DNA of 64,000 nucleotides from Kocuria sp. TGY1127_2 (lineage in GTDB: Bacteria; Actinomycetota; Actinomycetes; Actinomycetales; Micrococcaceae), in assembly GCF_013394385.1 (NCBI RefSeq), contig NZ_AP022834.1, positions 186,001 to 250,000 of the forward strand. The letters run 5' to 3'. The position numbers and the translations under genes were made by a program. Shown here piece after piece: positions 24,477 to 33,392 of the stretch (the first letter of the stretch is position 1; each line of letters begins with the position of its first letter). A model generated the notes under the pieces. It was given only the letters and a program-made list of their open reading frames with translations. It did no database searches and was not told the origin of the DNA.

Positions 24477-25982
24477 ATGGCGCGGTACAGGGCTGACGTG
24501 GAGCTTCCCTTGAGCATTGACCGTTCTGCCGGGTCGATACCAGGGCAGATCGTCGAGCAGATTCGCGCTATGGTGACCCACGGGCGCCTTCTGCCAGGCG
24601 ACCGGCTTCCCTCGACGCGCGCGCTCGCCGACAGAGCCGGCGTTTCCCGAGGGTCGGTTACCACTGCCTATGACCAGCTGTCCGTCGAGGGGTACGTGGT
24701 AGCCGATCGGGGTAATACACGCATTACTCCGGAGCTTCCCGGAGTAATGCGGTCCAGTTTCACGGGAAACGGGGCTAAGACCTCGCGCGGGGGAGGGCGC
24801 ACTGACCTCGAGACGCGCCGTCCCCGGGGTGGGGCGGCACCCACCAAGGATCGGCATCCGACTTCGATCAAATGCCCGTTCGATCTTCGCCCGGGTACCC
24901 CGGACACCTCGACACTGGCCAATACGACGTGGCGTGCGGCGTGGCGTGCGGCCGCGGCCGAACCGTCCCTGGGTTACGCGCCCCAGGGGTCCCCGGCATT
25001 GCGGGACCAACTCAGCGAATATCTGCGCCTCATGCGTTCCGTGGTGCGAGGGCCCGAGGATCTGATGGTCACGGCAGGTGCCCGCGATGGGCTCCGCGTT
25101 TTGCTCACGACGCTCTACGAGAGGAAAGCTCGCACGCTGATCGTTGCGGTCGAGGACCCAGGATATCCATCCCTTCACCGCGTTCCCCGCGCTCTCGGTC
25201 ACCGGATCGTGCCCGTGCCCCTCGATGAGCAAGGACTCAACCCCGCAGGCTTCCCTGCCGGGGGCGACCGTCCCGACGTCGTGCTGGTGACTCCGTCCCA
25301 CCAATACCCCATGGGCGCTACCATGCCGGTGGCGCGGCGTCTCGAACTCATCCGCTGGGCCAGAGAGAACCAGGCAATCATCGTGGAGGACGACTACGAC
25401 TCGGAACTTCGTTATGTCGGCGAGCCCTTGCCTGCATTGGCCGCGCTGGACGAACCGGGCCCGGGGGCCGAGCAATCCGTCGCGACCCTCGGATCATTCG
25501 CCAAGGTTCTGACCCCGGGCCTGGGCCTGGGCTATCTCCTTATGCCTCACCATCTTGCGGAAGACCTGGTCAGTCTCAAGAACGACGCCGGGCCGCCGAT
25601 TTCCGGGATCCTCCAGGACGCCATGACCCGATTCATGGCCGAGGGCGGCCTGCAACGGCACACCGCTCGCATGCGCCGAAGTTATCGTCGCCGACGGGAC
25701 CTGATGGCCTCCGTCTTCGACGTGACAGAAGCCCTCGGTAAGGCTCAGGTTTTGCCGATGGACGGGGGGCTGCACGCCGTACTGCAATTGTCCTCCTCGG
25801 AAGCGGAATCGAGGGTTGTTGAAGAGGCCCGGCGCCGGGGCGTCGCCGTTTCCGGACTGGGCACGTATTGGAGCGGCGGTCGGGGGCGAGCGGGCGTGGT
25901 CGTAGGTTTTGGGGGACTCAGCGAACACAGATTCGAAAGGGGCCTGGTGCTGCTCCGAGAGGCCCTCGAAAACAGTGTTTAG
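24477..25982 (+). CDS. pdxR: MocR/PdxR-type regulator (GntR HTH fused to aminotransferase domain)
   Basis: A 501-residue transcription factor. Residues 20-80 are a GntR winged helix ([24 protein letters not shown]), followed by a linker and a class I aminotransferase fold that binds pyridoxal phosphate; the expected lysine lies in [17 protein letters not shown], and [10 protein letters not shown] is the aspartate-containing cofactor segment. MocR proteins encoded next to pdxST activate or repress B6 synthesis in response to PLP. ATG 24477 follows AGAGG. The frame is open upstream to 24345 but this part lacks family similarity. Confidence 0.9.
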   Translation: MARYRADVELPLSIDRSAGSIPGQIVEQIRAMVTHGRLLPGDRLPSTRALADRAGVSRGSVTTAYDQLSVEGYVVADRGNTRITPELPGVMRSSFTGNGAKTSRGGGRTDLETRRPRGGAAPTKDRHPTSIKCPFDLRPGTPDTSTLANTTWRAAWRAAAAEPSLGYAPQGSPALRDQLSEYLRLMRSVVRGPEDLMVTAGARDGLRVLLTTLYERKARTLIVAVEDPGYPSLHRVPRALGHRIVPVPLDEQGLNPAGFPAGGDRPDVVLVTPSHQYPMGATMPVARRLELIRWARENQAIIVEDDYDSELRYVGEPLPALAALDEPGPGAEQSVATLGSFAKVLTPGLGLGYLLMPHHLAEDLVSLKNDAGPPISGILQDAMTRFMAEGGLQRHTARMRRSYRRRRDLMASVFDVTEALGKAQVLPMDGGLHAVLQLSSSEAESRVVEEARRRGVAVSGLGTYWSGGRGRAGVVVGFGGLSEHRFERGLVLLREALENSV

Positions 25983-26090
25983 GGGACTGTCCATTTCCCG
26001 TGGCCGCGGTGGACGGTTAAGCTGAAATCCCGCCACAAACGTCGCTCGTGCGTGGTCGCGAAACCCAACTTGCGAAAGGCCAACCGCCGA

Positions 26091-26690
26091 ATGTCCGCTC
26101 CGGAAACCCGCCAGACCGTTCGTGAGCTTCGTGCTCTGTTCGGACCGGTGCTCACACGCGCGCTCATCTACCTCGTGTACGGCCTGATCACGGTCTTTTG
26201 GCAAGAGCCGACGCTGATGATCGTGCGATGGATCTTGGGCCTCTACCTGATAGCTCAGGGCATCGCACTGATCTACATGCAGCGCAGCCTCAACGAACAC
26301 GTCTACGGCCAGCGCGGACCCAGCAGCTCGGTCATCCAGTCCTACGCGATTCTGTACTTGTTGGGCGGCGTTCTCACGGTCGCCTTCGCGGAATCCCTCC
26401 CGATCCTGGTTCTGATCGCCGGGTTGATTCTTTCGATCTGCGGTGTGACCGAATTGCTTCAAGGCATGCGAACCTCCGCGACCTCGGCCATGTCCAAGGA
26501 CTGGAAGATCGCCGGATTGGTGACATTCCTAACGGGTGCCGCACTTTTCCTCATCGGGGAGATCGGTCCCAAAGCGGCCTTCGGCGTGACGGGCGGGGGA
26601 GCCATCATCGTCGGAATCTTCATGGTCCTTGCCGCTTTGACGTTCCGGCACGACGCCGCCGCCTTGGAACAGCAGAACAGCGGCGACTAG
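26091..26690 (+). CDS. DUF308/HdeD-family membrane protein
   Basis: A 199-residue protein with six predicted helices arranged as three similar helix pairs, the pattern of HdeD/DUF308 proteins. Repeated features are LGLYLIAQGIALIY, LIAGLILSICGVTELLQGMR and GGGAIIVGIFMVLAAL. In enteric bacteria HdeD is linked to acid resistance, but actinobacterial members have no firm function. ATG 26091 follows GAAAGG; a GTG at 26052 would add 13 residues. Confidence 0.78.
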   Translation: MSAPETRQTVRELRALFGPVLTRALIYLVYGLITVFWQEPTLMIVRWILGLYLIAQGIALIYMQRSLNEHVYGQRGPSSSVIQSYAILYLLGGVLTVAFAESLPILVLIAGLILSICGVTELLQGMRTSATSAMSKDWKIAGLVTFLTGAALFLIGEIGPKAAFGVTGGGAIIVGIFMVLAALTFRHDAAALEQQNSGD

Positions 26691-26785
26691 TCCGCGGGCT
26701 TCCGAAACCCTGGTGCCCAGACCGCGCGAGAAGATTTCGGGACGTAGACTAGAGAAGCATCGCGAAGACACCAGGAGGAACACAC

Positions 26786-27214
26786 GTGGCACAGCGCCCT
26801 AAGCGCGGAATCAAGGCCGATATCAAGGGACCGCTCATCATCGCGGCGGTCCTGGCCGTCGTCGCATTCGTGTGCATCCTGATTTTCGCCACGGGCGGGA
26901 CGAACAACACACCCGAATTCCGACTCGCATTGTCCGTGGCTGGTTGCGTATTCGTCGGAACGCTCGTTGTGTGTGCGACCTTGATCATCGTTGAGAAGCC
27001 GAATGACGAGGAGCTCGGGCAGGGCACCGGTATCAATAAGCGTTCGGCGGACCTTTACGCCCAAGCCAGAGCGCGTAAAGACGCCCGTGAGCGGGAAGCT
27101 CGTGAGCGGGAAGCCCGGGAAAAGGGAAACGCGACGCCGAACGACTCCGAGTCGAGCGGTTCAGAACAGGGTCCAGACTACGGTCAGCGCGCCCACCCGG
27201 AAGAGCACAACTAG
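26786..27214 (+). CDS. Small two-helix membrane protein with charged tail
   Basis: A 142-residue protein that starts at GTG 26786 behind an excellent AGGAGG. Two hydrophobic helices (about residues 17-37 and 47-69) are followed by a cytoplasmic tail very rich in Arg, Glu and Ala (RARKDAREREAREREAREK), probably a charged helix or coiled coil, and a disordered serine/glycine end. I do not recognise a named family. It stands alone between the DUF308 gene and the amino-acid permease, which is convergent and ends only 9 bp downstream. Confidence 0.7.
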   Translation: MAQRPKRGIKADIKGPLIIAAVLAVVAFVCILIFATGGTNNTPEFRLALSVAGCVFVGTLVVCATLIIVEKPNDEELGQGTGINKRSADLYAQARARKDAREREAREREAREKGNATPNDSESSGSEQGPDYGQRAHPEEHN

Positions 27215-27223
27215 GGAACCTTC

Positions 27224-28603
27224 TTACCCCGGGTTTTTCACTGACGTGACCGGACGGCGTCGAACGATCCTGTAGGCGCCGAGGACGATCACGAAGCTGA
27301 GGACAGACAGCACGAGCTGCCAGCGCGTGGCCGGATAAACGGCCATGAAGACGAGGACCCCTACGATCCACGCCATCGTGAGATAGCTCAGCCACGGAAA
27401 CCCCCACATCCGGAAGTCCGGTGTGATTCCTTGAGCAGCCAGCCGGCGTCGCACTGATACTTCCGCGAGGACCAGCAGGAAGTAATAGATCAGACACACC
27501 GCACCCGATGAATTGATGAGGAACAGGAAGACTTGTTCCGGGAAAAAGTAGTTGGCAATCACCGATAAGTAGCTGACGATCGTCGCGGCGAAGATTGCTC
27601 GTGCAGGAACCTTGCGGGAATTCAGTCTGACGAGGAACTTCGGGGCGTCTGCGTGTTTGGATAGCGAGAAAAGCACGCGCGAGGTCAAGTACAGGCAAGA
27701 GTTCAGGGAACTGAGAACCGCGGTGAGAACCACAACCTCCATAATGACGTCTGCATACGGGATGCCGACGGCGTTCAGCGTCAGTGCGAAGGGGCTGCGC
27801 ACCTCGGAGCCGGACATCGGCGTGTTCCACGGAACCACGCAGATGATGGCCGCGATAGACAAGAGATAAAAGAACAAAATCCTGTACATGACTTGGCGCG
27901 TTGCCCGGGCGGCATACTTCGCCGGGTCCTTGGACTCGGCTGCGGCAATGGTGGCGATCTCTGCGCCTGCGAAGGAAAACAGCACCGTCACGGATCCCAC
28001 AACGACGGCGCCCGAGCCTAAGGGGAAGAAACCACCGTGTTCGGTCAGATGAGTGGTTCCGGGGGACTGTCCGAAGAGGCCAAACAGAAAGAGGCCGCTG
28101 ACGACGAGGAAAAAAACGATCGCGACGATCTTGATCGAAGCCAACCAGAATTCCGTCTCCGCATAGACCCGAACCGAGATGAGGTTCAGGAGAGTCATTG
28201 CGACGATCAGACCGAGGCAGACTGCCCAATTCGGCACGGACGGGAAGAACCCGCTGATGATTCCGGCCCCCGCGACCGCTTCGACCGCGGCGACGATGAC
28301 CCAGAAGTACCAGTACATCCACCCGACCGAAAACCCTGCCCATCGGCCCAGCCCGAGACGCGGGTAGTTTTCGATACTGCGGGCTTCCGGCAGCATCACG
28401 GCCATTTCGCCGACGGCACGCATGATCAGGGTGACCAGGACCCCGGAGACGATATAGCTGATCAGTGCCGCGGGCCCGACCGTATTGAGCACCGCCCCCG
28501 AACTGACGAAAAGTCCGGCCCCGATCACGCCGCCGAGCGCAATCATGGTCACGTGCCGGTTGGTCAGCGAATTGCGCAGTTGTGGGGCGGAATTCCGGTT
28601 CAT
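27224..28603 (-). CDS. Amino-acid permease, APC superfamily (GabP/AnsP-like)
   Basis: A 459-residue transporter with about 12 helices. The first helix has the APC signature MIALGGVIGAGLFVSSG, and helix 3-5 features include ARSIENYPRLGLGRWAGFSVGW and SFAGAEIATIAAAESKDPAK. This pattern is typical of the amino-acid transporter branch that contains GabP, AnsP and CycA. ATG 28603 lacks a strong ribosome site; the frame stays open upstream but the hallmark N-terminus fits the chosen start. Substrate is not predictable. Confidence 0.85.
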   Translation of the reverse strand: MNRNSAPQLRNSLTNRHVTMIALGGVIGAGLFVSSGAVLNTVGPAALISYIVSGVLVTLIMRAVGEMAVMLPEARSIENYPRLGLGRWAGFSVGWMYWYFWVIVAAVEAVAGAGIISGFFPSVPNWAVCLGLIVAMTLLNLISVRVYAETEFWLASIKIVAIVFFLVVSGLFLFGLFGQSPGTTHLTEHGGFFPLGSGAVVVGSVTVLFSFAGAEIATIAAAESKDPAKYAARATRQVMYRILFFYLLSIAAIICVVPWNTPMSGSEVRSPFALTLNAVGIPYADVIMEVVVLTAVLSSLNSCLYLTSRVLFSLSKHADAPKFLVRLNSRKVPARAIFAATIVSYLSVIANYFFPEQVFLFLINSSGAVCLIYYFLLVLAEVSVRRRLAAQGITPDFRMWGFPWLSYLTMAWIVGVLVFMAVYPATRWQLVLSVLSFVIVLGAYRIVRRRPVTSVKNPG

Positions 28604-28885
28604 TGGGTGGGACCCGCCAAATTTCTGGTAGTCACCCAGCAGATTATGCCCTGATCGGGACCGAAGACGAAGCTGATTCGGGGCATGCGGATTGGACCGG
28701 AGACGATGATTCTCAGGACACAATTTTCCTTCAATCCAGGATTCATTTCTGTTTTCATGCGAATTTCGATTTGTGAGTGGGACTTTGCGTGGACATTTCA
28801 TGGAGTGCACTCTTCGCGCAGGTCGGTAATGTCGCATTCGACCATGTCCGTCCCACAGAGGTCTGTTGCGGCGCCGGAGGTGGGG

Positions 28886-28909
28886 CGGGGTAGAGCTCGA
28901 TCTACCCCG
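28886..28909. repeat. 9-bp hairpin in divergent gap
   Basis: CGGGGTAGA (28886-28894) and TCTACCCCG (28901-28909) form a perfect 9-bp stem with a 6-nt loop in the 399-bp gap between the permease (28603) and DUF418 (29003) genes. It could be an operator or a terminator; no T-run follows. No gene is visible in the gap. Confidence 0.45.
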
Positions 28910-28955
28910 TGCGGCATAGGCAGGCATGGTTCCGCGTGAGCCAGCACTGATATCA

Positions 28956-28982
28956 AACAAAATCCCTACTTCGAGTTTTGTT
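28956..28982. promoter_or_regulatory. AT-rich inverted repeat before the DUF418 gene
   Basis: AACAAAA (28956-28962) and TTTTGTT (28976-28982) are perfect inverted copies with a 13-nt spacer, ending 20 bp before ATG 29003. The position suits an operator over the promoter of the DUF418 gene. Confidence 0.35.
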
Positions 28983-29002
28983 CAGCTGATAATTTTTCGA
29001 TT

Positions 29003-30040
29003 ATGAATCCTGGAATAAAGATCGACTCGGCCCCTGTTCGTGCGGCGTCGCAATCCTCCGCATCCGGTCGCATTCCGGAGCTGGATGTTCTGCGCGGGTT
29101 GGCACTGGCGGGAATCATTCTCGTCAATGCCCCTCAGATTCTGCATCTGGGTGCTCTTCCGAACGAAACGAGCCACTGGCTCAATGATTTTGTACAGCAA
29201 CGGTTCTTCCCTATTTTTTCGCTTCTGTTCGGTACCGGATTCGGCCTGATGTGGGCGGGTGCTCGGGAAAAAACCGATTCACCGCGCTGGGCCATGGCCC
29301 GGAGGTTCCTCATGCTCGCCGTGCTCGGCGTGATACACCAGGTCCTCCAGCCTGGTGAGGCGCTTCTGCCTTACGCCGTGGCCGGGCTTGTCTTCCTGTT
29401 GCCGTCTACTTTCGTACCCGAGAAGGCACGCACCTGGGTGTGCCTTGTGCTCGGTACGGCGTTGACGGCTGTGGGCGTCACTGTCTTCAGCGGCGGTCCC
29501 GTGGTGATCCCGGGCCTGTTCCTCCTAGGATTCTCCTTAGGCGGTTCCTCCTGGGTACGGAAAATGACCGCTTATCCGAAACTGACCTGGGGGATTACCC
29601 TGATACTGGTGATCGCCGACGCCTGCGGCTACCTGATGACCTCACAGCAGGCACGATTCCTCGACAGCAATTTCGCCGCACAATTCGGACTTCTGGGGGC
29701 ACTGACATACTGCTTCGTGGTCCTGGCGATCATGACCACACCTGTCCGTGGCTTCATGATCGCGACGTTCTCACCCCTCGGAAAGATGGCCCTGACCAAT
29801 TACATCGGCGCGACAGTGATCGTGTTGGCGGCACGATTCCTCGTGCCTGGTCTCTTCGAATCCGAAGACCCTGCCTCGTGGGTGTGGTGCCTGGCCGGTT
29901 GCGGCGCAGTACTGATCGTCCAATGGCTGTATTCGACGGCCTGGCTACGTGCGTTCGCCCAGGGACCGCTGGAACGCTTGTGGCGTCTGGTCACATGGTG
30001 GGGAAACGGTTCTTCACGATCCGTGCCGCGGAGTACTTGA
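29003..30040 (+). CDS. DUF418/YeiB-family membrane protein
   Basis: A 345-residue membrane protein with roughly eight to ten helices. It opens with RIPELDVLRGLALAGIILVNAPQ, the signature start of YeiB/DUF418 proteins (acyltransferase-3-like fold), contains FPIFSLLFGTGFGLMWA, and ends with the DUF418 part PLGKMALTNYIGATVI. The function of the family is not established. There is no clear ribosome site before ATG 29003. Confidence 0.83.
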   Translation: MNPGIKIDSAPVRAASQSSASGRIPELDVLRGLALAGIILVNAPQILHLGALPNETSHWLNDFVQQRFFPIFSLLFGTGFGLMWAGAREKTDSPRWAMARRFLMLAVLGVIHQVLQPGEALLPYAVAGLVFLLPSTFVPEKARTWVCLVLGTALTAVGVTVFSGGPVVIPGLFLLGFSLGGSSWVRKMTAYPKLTWGITLILVIADACGYLMTSQQARFLDSNFAAQFGLLGALTYCFVVLAIMTTPVRGFMIATFSPLGKMALTNYIGATVIVLAARFLVPGLFESEDPASWVWCLAGCGAVLIVQWLYSTAWLRAFAQGPLERLWRLVTWWGNGSSRSVPRST

Positions 30041-30299
30041 TCAAATCGCGCAATCTCGTCGAGCCGGGTCACGGTCTTCGGAAACCGGGCGGAGCGCTCA
30101 CCTGAATGCACTCGCGAAAACCCAGAACAGGCTGGACCTCCAAGACCATCTGAAAAATCGCTCACGGGCGACGAAAAACGTCGCGAAGACCCCTTCGGGT
30201 TCTTGCCTGCACAAGACGCTGTTCTCCGAAGCCTTATCGAACCGAAACGGGCTGCAAGAAGCGAGTAGGAGGTGAGTGCCGCCCCCACGGCCAATGGAA

Positions 30300-32642
30300 T
30301 TACCGTCCGAACCGACGCAATCGCAGCGCGTTCAGGATTACAAAGACCGACGAGAACGCCATCGCGGCACCGGCGATCATGGGGTTGAGAAGGCCGAGGG
30401 CGGCCACGGGTATGGCGACGACGTTGTAGCCGAAGGCCCAGAAAAGGCTCGACGTGATGACCCGGAGCGTGGCTTGTGAAAGGCGAATGGCCTGTGGCAC
30501 CGAACCGACCTCGTCGCGCACCAGGGTGATGTCCGAGGCTTCGAGAGCGACATCGGTGCCCGCACCCATGGCAATGCCGAGGTCGGCGCGCGCAAGAGCG
30601 GCCGCGTCGTTGACCCCGTCCCCGACCATTGCGACGACGTGCCCCTCGTTTTGCAGACGTTCGACCTGATCCACCTTGCCGCTCGGGCTGACACCCGCGA
30701 TCACATCGGACGTGGCGATGCCGACGTCCGCCGCTACGGCCCGGGCCACGGGGGCGGCGTCGCCCGTGAGCAGAATCGGGTGCAGCCCCATGTCCTTGAG
30801 CTCCGCGATGGAGTCCGCGGCGTCGACCTTCGGCTTGTCGCGGAGGGCCAGCAATCCGACAACGGCGCCGTCCACGGCGAGAATGACCGAAGTGGCGCCG
30901 TCTTCCTGGAATTCGGTCATGGCGTCGAGATCGCTGGAGGGGACCTCGACGCCAACGTCCCGCAGCCAAGAAGGCTGCCCGATCGCGACGTCGTGTGCAG
31001 TGCCATCGAGCTCAACCTGCCCACGAACCCCGCCACCGGGGGAACTCAGGAAATTTGAGACGCGCGGCAGGTCCCCAAATTCCTCGCGGGCGGCATCTGC
31101 AATCGCGCGGGCTATGGGATGCTCGGAAGCGTTCTCCAGGCCGCCCGCGACCGCCAGAACCTCATGTTCGTCAAGGTTCATGGAAGAAGAGTTCAGGACT
31201 CGGGTCGCCTCGAGCGTGAGTTCGCCGTTCGTTACGGTGCCCGTTTTGTCGAGCAGAACCGTGTCCACGCGGCGTGTGTCCTCGAGGACCTGGGCGGACT
31301 TGATCAGAATGCCGAGCTGGGCGCCACGGCCTGTCCCGGTCAGGAGAGCGGTCGGAGTCGCGAGTCCGAGCGCACAGGGGCACGCGATCACGAGCACCGA
31401 GACTCCCGCGACGAATGCCGGGGCCAATGCTCCACCGATGACCCACCAGAGAATGAATGTGAGAGCCGCAAGCGCCAAGACGATGGGCACGAAGACCGCC
31501 GAAATTCGGTCGGCCAGCCGGGCCACGGGAGCCTTGGAGGATTGGGCGTCGGCGACGAGCCGTCCCATCTGCGCCAAAGTGGTGCCCTCGCCGACACGGG
31601 CGGCCCGGACAATGAGCCGACCTCCCTGGTTGAGGGTCGCACCCGTGACGGTGCTTCCCTCGGAGACCTCGACAGGTACGGACTCCCCGGTCAGCATCGA
31701 CTCGTCGACTGCGGAGTTCCCGCTGATGACCGTTCCGTCCGTGGCTATTTTTTCGCCAGGGCGAACCAGGAATTCGTCGTCCACCTGTAGTTCTTCGACA
31801 GGGACGCGGACCGACCGTGAGCCGCCGTCCCGCAGCACCTCGACGTCACGAGCCCCCATGTCCAAGAGTTTGTGCAGGGCTTCGCTCGAGCGGGATTGAG
31901 CGCGCGTTTCGATGAATCTGCCGATGAGCAGGAAGAACGTAACTACCGCGGCGGTCTCGAAATAGACCTGGTGCGAAGACATGTCCAGGTGGGCGCCGGG
32001 ATGGGCCCCCGCGGTCATTGCCGGCTCTGCGATAAGGCGTCCGAGGGAATAGAGGTAAGCGATGATCACGCCGAGCGAGACCAGGGTGTCCATGGTCGAG
32101 GAACCGTGGCGCGCAGCCCGGGCTGCGGTCACATGAAAAGGCCACGCCGACCAGGTTGCCACCGGTAAGGCGAGGACCGCAGCCACCCAAGCCCAGTGCG
32201 GGAACTGAAAAACCGGGACCATGGAAATCGCGAACAGCGGGATGGTAAAAACGGCCGAAACCCAAATTCGCTTCTTCAAGGAGGATTCGGCGGGCATCGC
32301 CATGTCATGCCCCGCGTGCTCGCTGTGGTTGTGCGTCCTTTCATGCTCTCCGGAGTGCCCGGTCGTGCTGGAGGAATCACGGGCGCTGGGGGCGATCGAC
32401 GGCGTATACCCTGCGCTACGAACCGTCTCGAGGAGAGTTTCGTCAGAAACGTCCTCAGGTGCCGTCACCCGCGCCGACTTGAGCGGGAGATTCACACTGG
32501 CCTCGACTCCCTCAATTTTTCCCAGTTTGCGTTCGACTCGGCCGACACAGGAAGCACAGGTCATCCCCTCAATGCTGAGGTCCACGACGCGGGTGCCATC
32601 CGATGCGGAACCGCCAGTCGACTGCTGAGATGCGGTAGCCAT
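30300..32642 (-). CDS. copA: CopA copper-exporting P1B-type ATPase
   Basis: Copper-transporting P-type ATPase of 780 residues. One N-terminal heavy-metal domain has GMTCASC near residue 27. A histidine-rich linker ([21 protein letters not shown]) precedes eight predicted helices, including the ion-binding [16 protein letters not shown]. The phosphorylation site [10 protein letters not shown], the EHPIARA nucleotide-binding motif and the [14 protein letters not shown] hinge are all intact, so it should export Cu(I). It is the last gene of csoR-copZ-copA, 30 bp after copZ. Confidence 0.95.
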   Translation of the reverse strand: MATASQQSTGGSASDGTRVVDLSIEGMTCASCVGRVERKLGKIEGVEASVNLPLKSARVTAPEDVSDETLLETVRSAGYTPSIAPSARDSSSTTGHSGEHERTHNHSEHAGHDMAMPAESSLKKRIWVSAVFTIPLFAISMVPVFQFPHWAWVAAVLALPVATWSAWPFHVTAARAARHGSSTMDTLVSLGVIIAYLYSLGRLIAEPAMTAGAHPGAHLDMSSHQVYFETAAVVTFFLLIGRFIETRAQSRSSEALHKLLDMGARDVEVLRDGGSRSVRVPVEELQVDDEFLVRPGEKIATDGTVISGNSAVDESMLTGESVPVEVSEGSTVTGATLNQGGRLIVRAARVGEGTTLAQMGRLVADAQSSKAPVARLADRISAVFVPIVLALAALTFILWWVIGGALAPAFVAGVSVLVIACPCALGLATPTALLTGTGRGAQLGILIKSAQVLEDTRRVDTVLLDKTGTVTNGELTLEATRVLNSSSMNLDEHEVLAVAGGLENASEHPIARAIADAAREEFGDLPRVSNFLSSPGGGVRGQVELDGTAHDVAIGQPSWLRDVGVEVPSSDLDAMTEFQEDGATSVILAVDGAVVGLLALRDKPKVDAADSIAELKDMGLHPILLTGDAAPVARAVAADVGIATSDVIAGVSPSGKVDQVERLQNEGHVVAMVGDGVNDAAALARADLGIAMGAGTDVALEASDITLVRDEVGSVPQAIRLSQATLRVITSSLFWAFGYNVVAIPVAALGLLNPMIAGAAMAFSSVFVILNALRLRRFGR

Positions 32643-32672
32643 GATTCCTCCTTGGACGAGAAATTGAGGTGT

Positions 32673-32888
32673 TCAGCTGATGAGGGTGTAGCCGGCTTCT
32701 GTGACTGCTGCTCGAATCGCGGATGAATCGAGGTGCCCCTCGTGGGTGATCCGGACAGGGGAGTCCCCACCTGCGTTGAGCGAAACCTGGACGTCGCGGA
32801 CGTTGCCGATCTCCTGGAGCTCTTCTGTCACGGAGGCGACGCAGTGCTCGCACGTCATGCCCTGGACCGTGATGTCGGTGGTATTCAT
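32673..32888 (-). CDS. copZ: CopZ copper chaperone (heavy-metal-associated domain)
   Basis: A 71-residue ferredoxin-like chaperone with the metal site GMTCEHC near residue 10. It would carry Cu(I) to the CopA pump and perhaps to CsoR. ATG 32888 has GAAAGGA upstream at good spacing. It lies between csoR and copA on the same strand. Confidence 0.93.
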   Translation of the reverse strand: MNTTDITVQGMTCEHCVASVTEELQEIGNVRDVQVSLNAGGDSPVRITHEGHLDSSAIRAAVTEAGYTLIS

Positions 32889-32938
32889 GAGGTTTTTCCT
32901 TTCGTCGAGATGCAGTGTCTGGAGTGAGCCGCCGATGG

Positions 32939-33280
32939 CTAGCTGCGGATCAGCCGGGATACCGCGGCGGTGGCCTCGGCTATTTTTTCCTGAACGGCCT
33001 CGGGGTCGCCGCCGTCGGCGGTTGACTCCACGGCACCCACGACGCAATGGCCGAGGTGTTCGTCCAGAAGTCCGATCGCCACCGCGTGGAGCGCCTTATT
33101 GATTGCCGAAATCTGGGTGAGGACATCGATGCAGTACTTGTCCTCCTCGATCATCCGTTGGATGCCACGGACCTGCCCCTCGATGCGTCGCAATCGCTTG
33201 AGGTAGGCCTCCTTGTCGTGCGTGTAGCCGTGTGGCGTCCGAGTGGGATCCGCGATGTGGTGGCTCGATGTTTCGCTCAT
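32939..33280 (-). CDS. csoR: CsoR copper-sensing repressor
   Basis: A 113-residue CsoR/RcnR-family repressor. Its four-helix core contains YLKRLRRIEGQVRGIQRMIEEDKYCIDVL, with the first copper Cys in YCID, and the second metal motif in HLGHCVVGAV, giving the Cys-His-Cys set of copper sensors. Apo-CsoR binds the promoter, and Cu(I) releases it. It starts at ATG 33280; a GTG three bases upstream is also possible. The -10 element ends 6 nt before the ATG, so the message may be leaderless. It is first in the copper operon. Confidence 0.95.
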   Translation of the reverse strand: MSETSSHHIADPTRTPHGYTHDKEAYLKRLRRIEGQVRGIQRMIEEDKYCIDVLTQISAINKALHAVAIGLLDEHLGHCVVGAVESTADGGDPEAVQEKIAEATAAVSRLIRS

Positions 33281-33286
33281 CACTCG

Positions 33287-33315
33287 AATATATACCCCCT
33301 AGGGGTATACATCAA
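33287..33315 (-). promoter_or_regulatory. csoR promoter with CsoR operator in the spacer
   Basis: On the minus strand TTGATG (33315-33310) and TATATT (33292-33287) are separated by exactly 17 nt. The spacer is filled by the palindrome TATACCCC-CTA-GGGGTATA (33291-33309), the GC-core dyad typical of CsoR operators. Repressor binding would cover the polymerase site directly. The ATG of csoR lies 6 nt beyond the -10. Confidence 0.85.
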
Positions 33316-33392
33316 GAGGGTCGAATGTGAGAATTGAGGTGTTTGACCGGTCAGGAGACAACCACCGGAGATCTTTGTGCGAGAGTTAACCC

